DNA from: PNAI01 sp035501735
GTDB lineage: Bacteria > Pseudomonadota > Alphaproteobacteria > Rhizobiales > Xanthobacteraceae
Length of the DNA stretch: 64,000 bases
Reading direction: 5' to 3'
Assembly (NCBI GenBank): GCA_035501735.1
Contig: DATJVR010000064.1
Span: forward strand, 62,001 to 126,000
Part shown: in pieces, positions 1 through 7,613 of the stretch
Position numbering within the stretch: position 1 is the stretch's first letter
How the letters are laid out: every line of letters begins with the position of its first letter
Made by a program: the position numbers and the translations under genes
The notes under the pieces: generated by a model
What the model saw: the letters and a program-made list of their open reading frames with translations, nothing else
The model's database searches: none
What the model was told of the DNA's origin: nothing

Positions 1-149
1 GCTGGACTCATGCGCGTGAACCGATCAACGGACGGAAACCGAAATCCGCCGAAGCAACAGAATTGATGCCGTGTCGTATCACGTTGCCGTCGGACCGCAA
101 CGAAATTCCGGCCAATAACGCCGCTGTTTCCATATCCTTCGCTTTGCGC

Positions 150-449
150 TCAGGCTTTGCGGTCGCCCTTCCGACGCCTCGCCTGTGGCAGACCTTTGCG
201 CTTGTCCCAGTACGCCCGTCCGAACTCCGCCCGTGCAATCCCTTCCGCGAATCTGGCGCGCCAGTCCTCCTCGTCGCTCTCTTTCAATTGAGATTTCTTT
301 TCTGCCGATTTCGCCTTTGCAATTTTCGTCTGCTCGGTCCGCCATTCCTCCCGCCACGTGACGCCCAACTGATGCGCAGCCTTGTCCGCCGAAATCCAAA
401 GGTTCACGTTGCGGCCAAGCTGGCCGCCGCGCCGATCGCGGATGTTCAT
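150..449 (-). CDS. Small charged hypothetical protein
   Basis: A 99-residue protein that I do not recognise. It is rich in Lys, Arg, Glu and Ala, with a helical, charged middle (residues about 40-65) and a basic tail, and no signal peptide or membrane segment. The start was chosen because a GGGAG ribosome-binding site lies six bases upstream of the ATG at 449; longer starts at 464 and 494 (TTG) lack a comparable site. A competing reading in another minus frame (79-504) has the Arg/Gly/His-rich composition of a shadow frame. It may be a cytosolic nucleic-acid or ribosome-associated protein, but nothing in it proves this. Confidence 0.5.
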   Translation of the reverse strand: MNIRDRRGGQLGRNVNLWISADKAAHQLGVTWREEWRTEQTKIAKAKSAEKKSQLKESDEEDWRARFAEGIARAEFGRAYWDKRKGLPQARRRKGDRKA

Positions 450-627
450 GCGTTGCTCCCTCATCGCGGCAATCGCGGAATCGCGATCGCCCAAACGCGC
501 GCACGCGCGCCAGCGCGTGCTGTTCGCGTTCTGAATGAGGGTTAGGAATTAGGAGGGTCGACTGCGCACACCATCCCGCTTACGAACCAATCGTGGCGGA
601 AATATTGCGCCAACTCTGATGCCGGAC

Positions 628-840
628 TCACTTCCGCTCGGGCAGCGTCGTGCTGTTCCGGTTCAGCCAGGAGACGGCGAAAAAACCGAATGCCAAGATG
701 CCGGCCCCGACCAGCATGTTCGGGACCAGCCAGTCCTTCGGCAGTGGATCGATCACATCCAACAGGACGGTCATGTAGATGCAGTAGATGATGAAGGCGC
801 TCTCCACGACGAGCGTCAAAACCGCCAGCAGTGTTTTCAT
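628..840 (-). CDS. Small two-TM membrane protein
   Basis: A 70-residue hydrophobic protein with two predicted membrane helices (about residues 4-27 and 41-60) joined by a short loop with DPLPKDW, and a charged C-terminus (NRNSTTLPERK). The first helix could be read as a signal anchor. No family is recognised. The start is supported by two GGGAG ribosome-binding sequences directly upstream, which lie in a 14-bp tandem repeat at 842-869. The gene stands alone, with no operon partner on its strand. Confidence 0.75.
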   Translation of the reverse strand: MKTLLAVLTLVVESAFIIYCIYMTVLLDVIDPLPKDWLVPNMLVGAGILAFGFFAVSWLNRNSTTLPERK

Positions 841-841
841 A

Positions 842-869
842 ACAACTCTCCCGCGACAACTCTCCCGCG
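842..869 (-). repeat. 14-bp tandem duplication of a ribosome-binding region
   Basis: The unit ACAACTCTCCCGCG occurs twice without a gap at 842-855 and 856-869. Read on the minus strand it places the GGGAGAG Shine-Dalgarno sequence of the 628-840 gene twice, about 7 and 21 bases before its ATG. Confidence 0.8.
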
Positions 870-1116
870 CCTGCGGCCCCGCCCGCGACTCTGATGCCTC
901 ATGCTGTGCGGAAGACTATGAAAAAAAGATTACTTTCCAGCGGCCGAAAAAAGGCCGCAGCAACCAAGACGAGTATCCCTGAAATCAATGTGCGGTATGG
1001 ATGAAATGCGTCGACGCTGCCGATAGCGTAGCGATCGATGGCAGAAAATAGGCATGACTTCTGGCCGGTGCCGCATTTCCACTTCGTCACGCATTGACCG
1101 GCTTCTGACGCTCCAA
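870..1116. other. Gene-poor stretch between two minus-strand genes
   Basis: No convincing gene is seen here. Short minus-strand frames (for example 899-1120) need TTG or GTG starts inside or next to the terminator at 1117-1150 and have no ribosome-binding site, although one encodes a hydrophobic stretch. It presumably holds the promoter of the 628-840 gene. Confidence 0.5.
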
Positions 1117-1150
1117 ACAAAAAGCAGCCGGCTCACAAGGCCGGCTGCTT
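1117..1150 (-). terminator. Rho-independent terminator of the 1181-1564 gene
   Basis: A perfect 10-bp stem (AGCAGCCGGC, 1123-1132, pairing with 1140-1149) with a 7-base loop. On the minus strand the stem is followed by TTTTTGTTTGG. It begins about 30 bases after the stop codon of the minus-strand gene at 1181. Confidence 0.9.
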
Positions 1151-1180
1151 GTCAGCTTGAACGGGCAAAGCCCGCAATAG

Positions 1181-1564
1181 TTAGAAGTTCTGCGAAGCGC
1201 GCGCGAACAACATGTTTTCCAGCGCAGAAACGCGCTTGAGATTACGGCCGTTCGCGACGACCTTTTTGCTGACCGGTTTGGTCTGCTCGAGGTTCAGATA
1301 GCGATCGCTGATCTTGTTCTCGGGCGTCTCATACGAGAACTGCGGCAGGTTGCTGATGCCTGACCAGATCGCGCGGCTGGCGACATGCGTACGCGCCACC
1401 GGCATGGTCTGCTCCAGCCCAGGATAGCGGTCGCTGATCTTGTTCTCCGGCGACTCGTTCGAGAACTGCGGCAGATACGCGGTCCGCTGCGAGCCGGCGA
1501 AAGCCGCCGAAGCGGCGGCGAGAACAATGACTGCGGAAAGGGCAATCTTTGACTTGGTGAGCAT
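1181..1564 (-). CDS. Exported protein with two 35-residue repeats
   Basis: A 127-residue protein with a clear Sec signal peptide (MLTKSKIALSAVIVL..., cleavage near AFA-GS at about residue 23). The mature part holds two tandem copies of a 35-residue unit with the core LPQFS-x-E-(S/T)-PENKISDRY, then LEQT-x-PV, ending in a short basic tail. The function is unknown; similar small exported proteins occur in Bradyrhizobium relatives. The start at 1564 was preferred over the longer frame (to 1675) because the signal peptide begins there and GGGAG lies upstream. It is followed by a strong terminator, so it is monocistronic. Confidence 0.8.
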   Translation of the reverse strand: MLTKSKIALSAVIVLAAASAAFAGSQRTAYLPQFSNESPENKISDRYPGLEQTMPVARTHVASRAIWSGISNLPQFSYETPENKISDRYLNLEQTKPVSKKVVANGRNLKRVSALENMLFARASQNF

Positions 1565-1849
1565 GGTCCGTCTCCCATCAGTGAAGGCGAGCACCATGCT
1601 CACCTTGCTGCCCCCTATATCGTTACGACTCGTGTCGGAGATACGACCCGCCGCTTCACGATACCGTGTGAGCAAAGTGAACGGACAATTGCGGACAAAT
1701 ATTTTTCTAACGCGCGATGCTTCGTTGCAAAATTGTAATACGGCGCGGCGAAAACAGTTTTGAAATTCACTATCAGTTTTTCAGATCGTGTATTTTACAG
1801 AAATTGATGACTGGACGAATTTCGCCGACACCGCTGAAAAACTATCGGA
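1565..1849. other. Intergenic region
   Basis: About 285 bases without a supported gene between the repeat-protein start (1564) and the 3' end of the anti-sigma gene (1850). The part at 1680-1830 is AT-richer than its surroundings and probably carries the promoter of the exported protein; no sigma-type box stands out. Confidence 0.5.
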
Positions 1850-2503
1850 TTACCGTTTCCTCAGAATTCGGCCGCCGATCATTGCAATGACGAACGCAAC
1901 CATTCCGACCGCCAGGCTGTGGAAAAGCAAATCGATGGCCGATGCGTCGAAGGGATGGACGAAATTGAGCAGCGTCGCCGCAGCAGCCGCACAGGCGAGT
2001 CCGCCAATCGCGGCGGTCAAAACAGGCTGCAAGGCATACCCTCGCCGAAGCATCACGATGAGAACCGCCGAAAGCGGTAATGACATTCCGACGATGAAAG
2101 TCCAGCAATCCATGGCGTCGCCGACCGACACCAGGGTCGTATGCGGAACGAGCCACGATCTGAAACATCCGATTCCGCTGGCGCCAAACCACAACACCGC
2201 AGGCGGCAACGGTAGCAACGCCCAAATCGGCTTCCTGTCGGGCAATCCCAATTCAAACGCCGCGATGGCGGCGGCTATGGCGGTTAATGCTGAGCCGACA
2301 AAGCTCAAACTCAGATCAGGCGCCATCGCAAAGCGACGGATCATTTCGCCCGCATCGCCGTAGAAGACCATGGCCACAGCGACCGCCGCGACGACGGCCA
2401 GCCAAAGCAACGCCCGCCATCCGGGTGCCGCCAGCCGCCGGACTGGTCGTAGATCGCTACCCAGCGTCTCGATCAGGCGGATGTTTGCGTCGCTGTTGGC
2501 CAT
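1850..2503 (-). CDS. NrsF-family (DUF1109) membrane anti-sigma factor
   Basis: A 217-residue protein with a short cytoplasmic N-terminus and about six membrane helices (32-48, 65-85, 92-110, 136-155, 160-180, 195-212). This is the layout of NrsF/DUF1109 proteins, which hold ECF sigma factors of the Caulobacter SigF and Bradyrhizobium EcfF type at the inner membrane. Cys113 and Cys133, in a loop between helices, match the conserved cysteines through which this family is thought to respond to oxidants. The gene starts four bases after the stop of the sigma gene upstream, so the two are cotranscribed. Likely role: release of the sigma factor under oxidative or chromate-type stress (inference from family). 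Confidence 0.85.
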   Translation of the reverse strand: MANSDANIRLIETLGSDLRPVRRLAAPGWRALLWLAVVAAVAVAMVFYGDAGEMIRRFAMAPDLSLSFVGSALTAIAAAIAAFELGLPDRKPIWALLPLPPAVLWFGASGIGCFRSWLVPHTTLVSVGDAMDCWTFIVGMSLPLSAVLIVMLRRGYALQPVLTAAIGGLACAAAAATLLNFVHPFDASAIDLLFHSLAVGMVAFVIAMIGGRILRKR

Positions 2504-2507
2504 CGCG

Positions 2508-3101
2508 TCAATTCCTCGCGCCCATTCGCGCGCGCAAATTTCGCAACGCGCGATGCAGATTGACCTTCAGCGCACCGGTCGTGCGGCCGGTCGCTTGCGC
2601 GGCTTCGTCGAGCGACCGTTCGGATAACGCAAGTTGCTCGACTGCCTCACGTTGTCCGCTTGGCAGCGTGGCCACCGCGCGGCCAAGCTCGCCGCTTTCG
2701 TCGACGCGGTTGGCATGCAGTTCCGGATTCCCGCTCGGGTCGGTATAGTTCTCGTAGGCGTCCGGTTCGTGCACTTCGCGCGCGCCCTTCCGTCCATGAC
2801 TGCGCAACCCGTCGATGGCGCGCCGCTGGGCGATAGTCCTCAACCAGGCAGGGAATGATCGGCTCGGATCGTAGGTCTGGCGCGCCTGATGAACCGTGAG
2901 CAGCGTCTCCTGCACGACGTCGTCAATGCTGTCGGGCTGCACGCCCTGTTTTCGCGCCACCGTTTTAATGAATGGAATGCACTCGCGCAGCAGCGTTTCA
3001 TACGCCGCGCGGTCGCCGGACTGGGCGGCGGCCATCCAGAGTCCCCACCGCCGGTCTCTCTCATGGGTGGGCGCGAGCTCATCAATCCGTGACATGGCCA
3101 T
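2508..3101 (-). CDS. ECF RNA polymerase sigma factor, SigF/EcfF type
   Basis: A 197-residue sigma-70 family protein. Region 2 lies in the first half (PFIKTVARKQG..., the DDVVQETLLTVHQAR core and FPAWLRTIAQRRAIDGLR), and region 4 near the C-terminus (LPSGQREAVEQL, then a helix-turn-helix with GRTTGALKVNLHRALRNLR). The frame is open to 3326, but the ATG at 3101 has GGAG six bases upstream and matches the usual family length. It is paired with a membrane anti-sigma gene directly downstream. A GTAACC-N16-CGAATA element upstream fits the SigF consensus known from Caulobacter and would give autoregulation. Confidence 0.9.
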   Translation of the reverse strand: MAMSRIDELAPTHERDRRWGLWMAAAQSGDRAAYETLLRECIPFIKTVARKQGVQPDSIDDVVQETLLTVHQARQTYDPSRSFPAWLRTIAQRRAIDGLRSHGRKGAREVHEPDAYENYTDPSGNPELHANRVDESGELGRAVATLPSGQREAVEQLALSERSLDEAAQATGRTTGALKVNLHRALRNLRARMGARN

Positions 3102-3477
3102 CCGGGTCTCCGGTGACGCGAGGCGGCGGGACCATAAGGGGATACCCGCAAGATTGCCCGAGCAATCCGGAGATGAAATGATCACGAGGGTGTCATCGAC
3201 TGGTGAGGGTGCCAACATTCTCGGTTCACCGCAATGTGAATACGCCCGTCCGATCGGACTTCGGCAGGGTGGACCGTGCCGTGATGTCTGATATTCGGGC
3301 GATGGCGGGTGCCGGTTACCTGCCAAACGGCCTCAGCGTTAAAAAATCGTCATCCCCAAAGCCCCGCGAAGCCGACCAACTTGCCGATCCTACGGATCGC
3401 GTCGCATCCGCTATTTGCAGCGGCCAGTGCGAAGCATTAGATTTATGCAAGCGCTGAATTCCCGCGGAGCCGACGAA
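3102..3477. other. Divergent regulatory region
   Basis: 376 bases between the sigma factor (minus) and a small exported protein (plus). It contains the candidate ECF promoter at 3292-3319. No coding frame with a usable start and ribosome-binding site was found; the upstream extension of the sigma frame lacks homologous-looking sequence. Confidence 0.6.
3292..3319 (-). promoter_or_regulatory. Candidate ECF (SigF/EcfF-type) promoter
   Basis: On the minus strand a GTAACC hexamer (3319-3314) is followed after exactly 16 bases by CGAATA (3297-3292). This fits the GTAACC-N16-CGAA consensus reported for the Caulobacter SigF regulon. It points toward the sigma and anti-sigma operon, with an untranslated leader of roughly 190 bases, which is long. 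Confidence 0.5.
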
Positions 3478-3825
3478 ATGATCAACCGGACGTTTTTCCC
3501 GTTGTTGCTTGTCGGAATGACGATCGGCTGTCTGTTTGCGACGGACGCGGTGTTCGCGCGGTCGGCTGGCACCGATCACTTTGTCGCGCATCATCCAACA
3601 TTCCCACCGCGACACCACATGCCAGGGCGCACTTTGTTAGTGCCGTATTATTACGGCTACGGCTCGGTTTACGAACCCGCCTATGCACCGCCCGATGAAT
3701 CTCCTCCGCCACCTGCACAGGTTCAAAAGTCGGTCGAAGAACCGCGCCGGGTATGCGAGCCGCAAACCTACAAGGTGCCGACCGCGAATGGCGGCGAAAG
3801 CCAGGTCACGGTCGTGCGCTGCTAG
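3478..3825 (+). CDS. Small exported hypothetical protein
   Basis: A 115-residue protein with a Sec signal peptide (about residues 1-27, ending near AVFA-RS). The mature region is rich in His, Pro and Tyr (YYYGYG, PPDESPPPP) and ends with two cysteines (RRVCEP and the C-terminal VRC), which could form a disulfide in the periplasm. The start at 3478 is chosen for the signal peptide and the upstream GGAG; the frame is open from 3415. No family or operon partner is recognised. Confidence 0.7.
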   Translation: MINRTFFPLLLVGMTIGCLFATDAVFARSAGTDHFVAHHPTFPPRHHMPGRTLLVPYYYGYGSVYEPAYAPPDESPPPPAQVQKSVEEPRRVCEPQTYKVPTANGGESQVTVVRC

Positions 3826-3835
3826 CGCATCGCGA

Positions 3836-5173
3836 CTACGAACCGTCGCGTGATCCGATCGAACGAACGGCGATTTTTGCAATATCGCGAACGAGAGCGG
3901 TCGGCGGTTGATCGAGCGCTCCGAGTCCGCGTGCATACATCTCATCGGCCGAATCGAATCCAACGATCGGCGCGACGATCCGGCAAAATTTTTGTCTTAA
4001 ATCGCCTGCGCTCAAAGGTCTCTCTGGATCTCCCGGCACATGCGAAACGAGCCGCGCATGCCGGCCCGCGGAACTGACCACTGTAACCCGCGCGGGCCAC
4101 GATTTTGGATAACCGGCATTTAACAAGCTCTCGTCGACCACCAGCTTGATCCGCGCCATGAATGACGGCAACTCGGGCGGCAACGCTGTTTTGGAACCAC
4201 CCAGTTCATAGGCCGCATCCGCACGCAAAGCCGCCGTCGCCATCTGAAACTGCGCGCTGGTCAGAAACGAAAATCTGTCGCCGGCCGCGACACCGTGATT
4301 GATCATCTTGAGATGGGGCGGGATTACCGCTGCCTCGACTTCGCGAATGGCATCAGCCGAAACGCCTTCGGCCATGATTTCCTTCAGCCCCTGGGTTGCC
4401 GCCATGGTCTGCCGCGCCGCGCACCAAGGCTTGAACGAGACCTCCATCAACGCAGGCCTTCCAAATCCTTCGCTGAGCGCTTTGACATTTGGCGTGACGC
4501 CGAAAACGTTCTTGAGGAAATCGCCATCGGCGATCGTGAGGTCCGAGGTGAACCCCGCCTGCGCGGCCCGCGCGGCTTCCGAGCCGCGCGCGGCCGCTTG
4601 CCCGATGGCAAGCCACCGCGCCGTTGTCGCCGCGGTATGATGGCCGACTCCGGGCGCCGCCACGATCAGCGCCAGCGCCAGCGCGTGCGCGGTCTGTTTG
4701 GGGTCAAGCTTCGCCAGCCGCGCATGGACCGCGGCAGCGCCGAATGGCGCTGCGAAATAGCTCGGCCAAATTCCCCGATAAAGCACGCTCGGCCCGTCGA
4801 TCGCGACACCGAGCCGGATCATCGCCTCGTAGCCGACTGCAATGGCAGCGGCGGGATCATCGGACTCTTGCTTGGGCAAATGCGCAGCGAGTGTAAGAGC
4901 CGCCGGAATGACGATTGCGCCCGGCGTGATCATCGCCGCCAGGTGAATATCATCGACTTCGCTCAAGCGGGCGAGAGCGCAGTTCGTCGCTAGCCGACCG
5001 GCAAGCAGCGAATCCGCCCGACCGTAGCGGATCAGTGCCTGACCCTCGTCCGTGCCGGTCGCCGCGATCCAGGCACCCAGCGTATCGGCAACATGCAGTC
5101 GAACCTTGGCGCGCGTAGCATCATCGGCCTGATAGGTCGCGACGAATTCACCGAGTTGCGCGAGCGCGCTCAT
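3836..5173 (-). CDS. MmgE/PrpD family protein
   Basis: About 445 residues of the MmgE/PrpD fold, the family of 2-methylcitrate dehydratase and cis-aconitate decarboxylase. Visible landmarks are the N-terminal helical domain (ADTLGAWIAATGT), LSEVDDIH, the GYEAMIRLG helix, APGVGHHTAATTARWLAIGQA, and FKPWCAARQTMAA, the family's conserved region. It is the last gene of a minus-strand run after two ABC permeases. The start at 5173 overlaps the permease stop as TGATG; an ATG at 5188 is also possible. The substrate is probably a small hydroxy- or unsaturated carboxylate handled with the neighbouring transporter and hydrolases (inference). Confidence 0.8.
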   Translation of the reverse strand: MSALAQLGEFVATYQADDATRAKVRLHVADTLGAWIAATGTDEGQALIRYGRADSLLAGRLATNCALARLSEVDDIHLAAMITPGAIVIPAALTLAAHLPKQESDDPAAAIAVGYEAMIRLGVAIDGPSVLYRGIWPSYFAAPFGAAAVHARLAKLDPKQTAHALALALIVAAPGVGHHTAATTARWLAIGQAAARGSEAARAAQAGFTSDLTIADGDFLKNVFGVTPNVKALSEGFGRPALMEVSFKPWCAARQTMAATQGLKEIMAEGVSADAIREVEAAVIPPHLKMINHGVAAGDRFSFLTSAQFQMATAALRADAAYELGGSKTALPPELPSFMARIKLVVDESLLNAGYPKSWPARVTVVSSAGRHARLVSHVPGDPERPLSAGDLRQKFCRIVAPIVGFDSADEMYARGLGALDQPPTALVRDIAKIAVRSIGSRDGS

Positions 5174-5961
5174 CACTCCGCCCGCCATCGGCCGTAATGC
5201 ACTTCGGCACGTCGCACGAGTTCATTCAAGACGATCGCCATCGCCGCCAGGATGGAAATCAATCCCAATAACTTGGTCGGGTCAAAGCTCTGCGTGAAAA
5301 TAGTCGTGAAATAGCCGATGCCTGCGCTCGACACATACAGCTCCGCCAACAGCACGCCGAGCAGAACGCCGGTCATGCCGAGACGCATTCCGGCAAAAAA
5401 GCTCGGCACCATGTGCGGCAGGATCACCCAACGGAAAATTTGCCACTTGTTCGCACCCATCGAGCGCGCGGCGGTCATCAGGATCGGCTTGATATTCTGC
5501 ACGCCCGCAATGACGGTCACGATGATCGGAAACATGCCGTGGGTCACGCCGAACGCGATCTTCGACGGCGGGCCAATGCCGAAATAGAGAATAAAAAGCG
5601 GCAGGATCGTAATCTGCGGTGTCCCGTAGAGCAGAAGAACGATCGGCATGAAGCTGCGATGTACGAATCGTTGCAGTCCAATCGCAAGCCCAATCCCAAG
5701 TCCGAAAATGACCGAGAGAACAAATGCCACGGCCAGTTCGAAAAAAGTAATCCCGATCGCCGCCGGCACACCGGCCGTTTCGACGACGTCTGTCAGCGAG
5801 CCCAGCACGCGCGACGGCGGGCTGAGGAACATCGGATCGATCCACCAGCGCGCGGCTATTTCCCAGCACAGCAACAAAACCAAAATGATGCCCAGCCGCG
5901 CGTAGGCCGGATGCCGCAACAGCAGCGCACGAACGGATTGATCGTGATTGCGTTGCCTCAT
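5173..5961 (-). CDS. ABC transporter permease, NitT/TauT type (second)
   Basis: A 262-residue inner-membrane permease with about six helices and a BPD_transp_1 domain. The EAA loop is visible at MGANKWQIFRWVILPHMVPSFFAGMRLG, as in SsuC/TauC/NrtB-type importers. It partners the permease upstream, giving a heterodimeric membrane domain with the ATPase at 6725-7552. The start overlaps the stop of the upstream permease (ATGA). Its stop overlaps the start of the MmgE/PrpD gene, so the four genes form one transcript. Confidence 0.9.
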   Translation of the reverse strand: MRQRNHDQSVRALLLRHPAYARLGIILVLLLCWEIAARWWIDPMFLSPPSRVLGSLTDVVETAGVPAAIGITFFELAVAFVLSVIFGLGIGLAIGLQRFVHRSFMPIVLLLYGTPQITILPLFILYFGIGPPSKIAFGVTHGMFPIIVTVIAGVQNIKPILMTAARSMGANKWQIFRWVILPHMVPSFFAGMRLGMTGVLLGVLLAELYVSSAGIGYFTTIFTQSFDPTKLLGLISILAAMAIVLNELVRRAEVHYGRWRAE

Positions 5962-6728
5962 CGGCGCCTCGCCCTGTTTTCCAACGTCGAGACCGCCGTA
6001 TTGAGAATCGCCGCGATGGCCACGGCAAATGTGATGTAGGCGAACATGCGCGCCGACTCCATGCCCTCGGCGAGCTGAACGATGCGGTGGCCAAGGCCGG
6101 CGAGTGAAGCGATGGTCTCGCTGCCAAGAATGGACAGCAGTGCGACCGTAAATCCGACGCGCAATCCGGTCAGAATGACCGGCAGCGCCGCCGGCACTAG
6201 CACGTAACGGAACATCTGATAATCCGACGCCCCCATCGAACGCGCGGCAATTATGAAAATCGCATCCACGTAGCCAAAACCGGCGATCGTATTGAGCACG
6301 ATCGGAAAGAAGCTGATCGTGGCGCCAAGCGCGATCTTCGACGACGGTCCAAGCCCCAGAAACAAGACATAGAGCGGCAGGAACAGGATGATCGGGATCG
6401 AGTAGATGCCGGCGAGCAACGGCTCGAATACGCGTATGAGATAGTGCGAGCGGCTGATCAGATAGCCGAACGCGATGCCGCTGACAGATGAAATTCCAAA
6501 TGCGATCGCGAGCTCCGATAAAGTGACCTTGAGATCCGGCACGAACTCGCCGGAACTGAGCACGTTCATGAGCTCATGATAGACGGCCACCGGATTGGGC
6601 AGCAGCAATTGGCTGACGCCCCATTGGGTGGTCGCGAGGTACCAGAGCAGTATCAAGCCAAGCAGAAACGCAATCTGCACCGCGCGGCTCAAGAGCCGGT
6701 TGCGCATGCTGCGTCCGCGCGCGCTCAC
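5958..6728 (-). CDS. ABC transporter permease, NitT/TauT type (first)
   Basis: A 256-residue permease with an N-terminal helix (AFLLGLILLWYLA) and further helices. The cytoplasmic EAA-type loop reads ARSMGASDYQMFRYVLVPAALPVILTGLR. It uses a GTG start that overlaps the stop of the ATPase gene by four bases. With the next permease it forms the channel of a NitT/TauT-class importer, a class that takes up nitrate, sulfonates, thiamine precursors or aromatic acids. The actual substrate cannot be deduced. No solute-binding protein lies in this operon. Confidence 0.9.
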   Translation of the reverse strand: MSARGRSMRNRLLSRAVQIAFLLGLILLWYLATTQWGVSQLLLPNPVAVYHELMNVLSSGEFVPDLKVTLSELAIAFGISSVSGIAFGYLISRSHYLIRVFEPLLAGIYSIPIILFLPLYVLFLGLGPSSKIALGATISFFPIVLNTIAGFGYVDAIFIIAARSMGASDYQMFRYVLVPAALPVILTGLRVGFTVALLSILGSETIASLAGLGHRIVQLAEGMESARMFAYITFAVAIAAILNTAVSTLENRARRR

Positions 6729-7552
6729 GCCTTGGCCTCCGTCCCGGCGATGGCAGACTGTGACACCGCCTTGCGAATCTCATCATGCAGCAGGGTGTAG
6801 AGTTCATTGCGCAGCGAATGGAACTTGTCGGATGTGACGAACTCCGGTTTGCGCGGATGCGGTTCGTTGATCGCAATCATCTTCTTGATCGTTCCCGGCC
6901 GCGCCGAAAAAACTGCCACCCGGTCGGCGAGGAACACCGCTTCCCCCAGCGAATGGGTGACGAACACGATAGTCTTCTCCGTCCGCGCCAGCAGCACGGA
7001 AAGATCCTCGCCGAGTATCATTCGCGTTTGCTCGTCGAGCGCACCGAATGGCTCGTCCATCAGCAGTATGCCGGTTTCGAGACTGAGCGCGCGGGCAAGC
7101 GCCGCCCGCTGCCGCATGCCGCCGGATAGTTCGCTCGGATAATGTTGGGCAAATTCGGCCAACCCCACCGCCTCCAGTGATTTGCGCGCGCGCATCGCGT
7201 GTTCGGCCTTGGGCACGCCTTGAAACACCATGCCAAGCGTTACGTTTTCGGCCACCGTGCACCAGGGGAACAACGCATTCTCCTGGAATACGAATGAAAC
7301 CTCGCGCGGCAGCGGACCGCGCACCGGAGTTTGGCCGATCTGCACCGTGCCGGTAGCCGGCGGCAATAATCCGCCGATGATATTGAGCAGCGTGCTCTTG
7401 CCGCAGCCGCTCGGGCCGATCAGACACAGAAGCTCGCCGCGAGCGATATCGAGCGAGGTGTCGAGCAACGCCCGCACATAGCGTGGACCGCCCGGCTCGC
7501 CGAACGCATGCGACACCGCGCGAATACTGATAGCGACCGCGTCAGTGGCCAT
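6725..7552 (-). CDS. ABC transporter ATP-binding protein, NitT/TauT type
   Basis: A 275-residue nucleotide-binding subunit. Walker A GPSGCGKST is at residues 46-54, followed by the Q-loop (FVFQENALFPW), the signature LSGGMRQRAALARAL, Walker B (ILLMDEPFGALD) and the switch His in VFVTHSLGEA. The C-terminal tail of about 50 residues is usual for SsuB/TauB-like proteins. It is the first gene of the transporter unit and is followed by the two permeases with four-base overlaps. Upstream lies hyuB, 61 bases away on the same strand, so transport and hydrolysis genes may share a transcript. Confidence 0.92.
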   Translation of the reverse strand: MATDAVAISIRAVSHAFGEPGGPRYVRALLDTSLDIARGELLCLIGPSGCGKSTLLNIIGGLLPPATGTVQIGQTPVRGPLPREVSFVFQENALFPWCTVAENVTLGMVFQGVPKAEHAMRARKSLEAVGLAEFAQHYPSELSGGMRQRAALARALSLETGILLMDEPFGALDEQTRMILGEDLSVLLARTEKTIVFVTHSLGEAVFLADRVAVFSARPGTIKKMIAINEPHPRKPEFVTSDKFHSLRNELYTLLHDEIRKAVSQSAIAGTEAKA

Positions 7553-7613
7553 GCCTTCGCTTTCCCGTCGACTGCATGCTTGGGGGCTGAAGTGTCTGAA
7601 ACGAATGCCGAAA

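Noticed and set aside
79..504. A minus-strand frame of 141 codons over the first hypothetical gene
   Set aside because: Arg, Gly and His-rich composition typical of an out-of-frame reading; the 150-449 frame has a better composition and a ribosome-binding site.
899..1136. Minus-strand frames with a hydrophobic stretch
   Set aside because: They would start with TTG or GTG inside the terminator of the neighbouring gene and lack a ribosome-binding site.
3102..3326. 75-residue N-terminal extension of the sigma factor
   Set aside because: No sigma-like sequence there; the ATG at 3101 with GGAG fits family length, and the candidate promoter lies within the extension.
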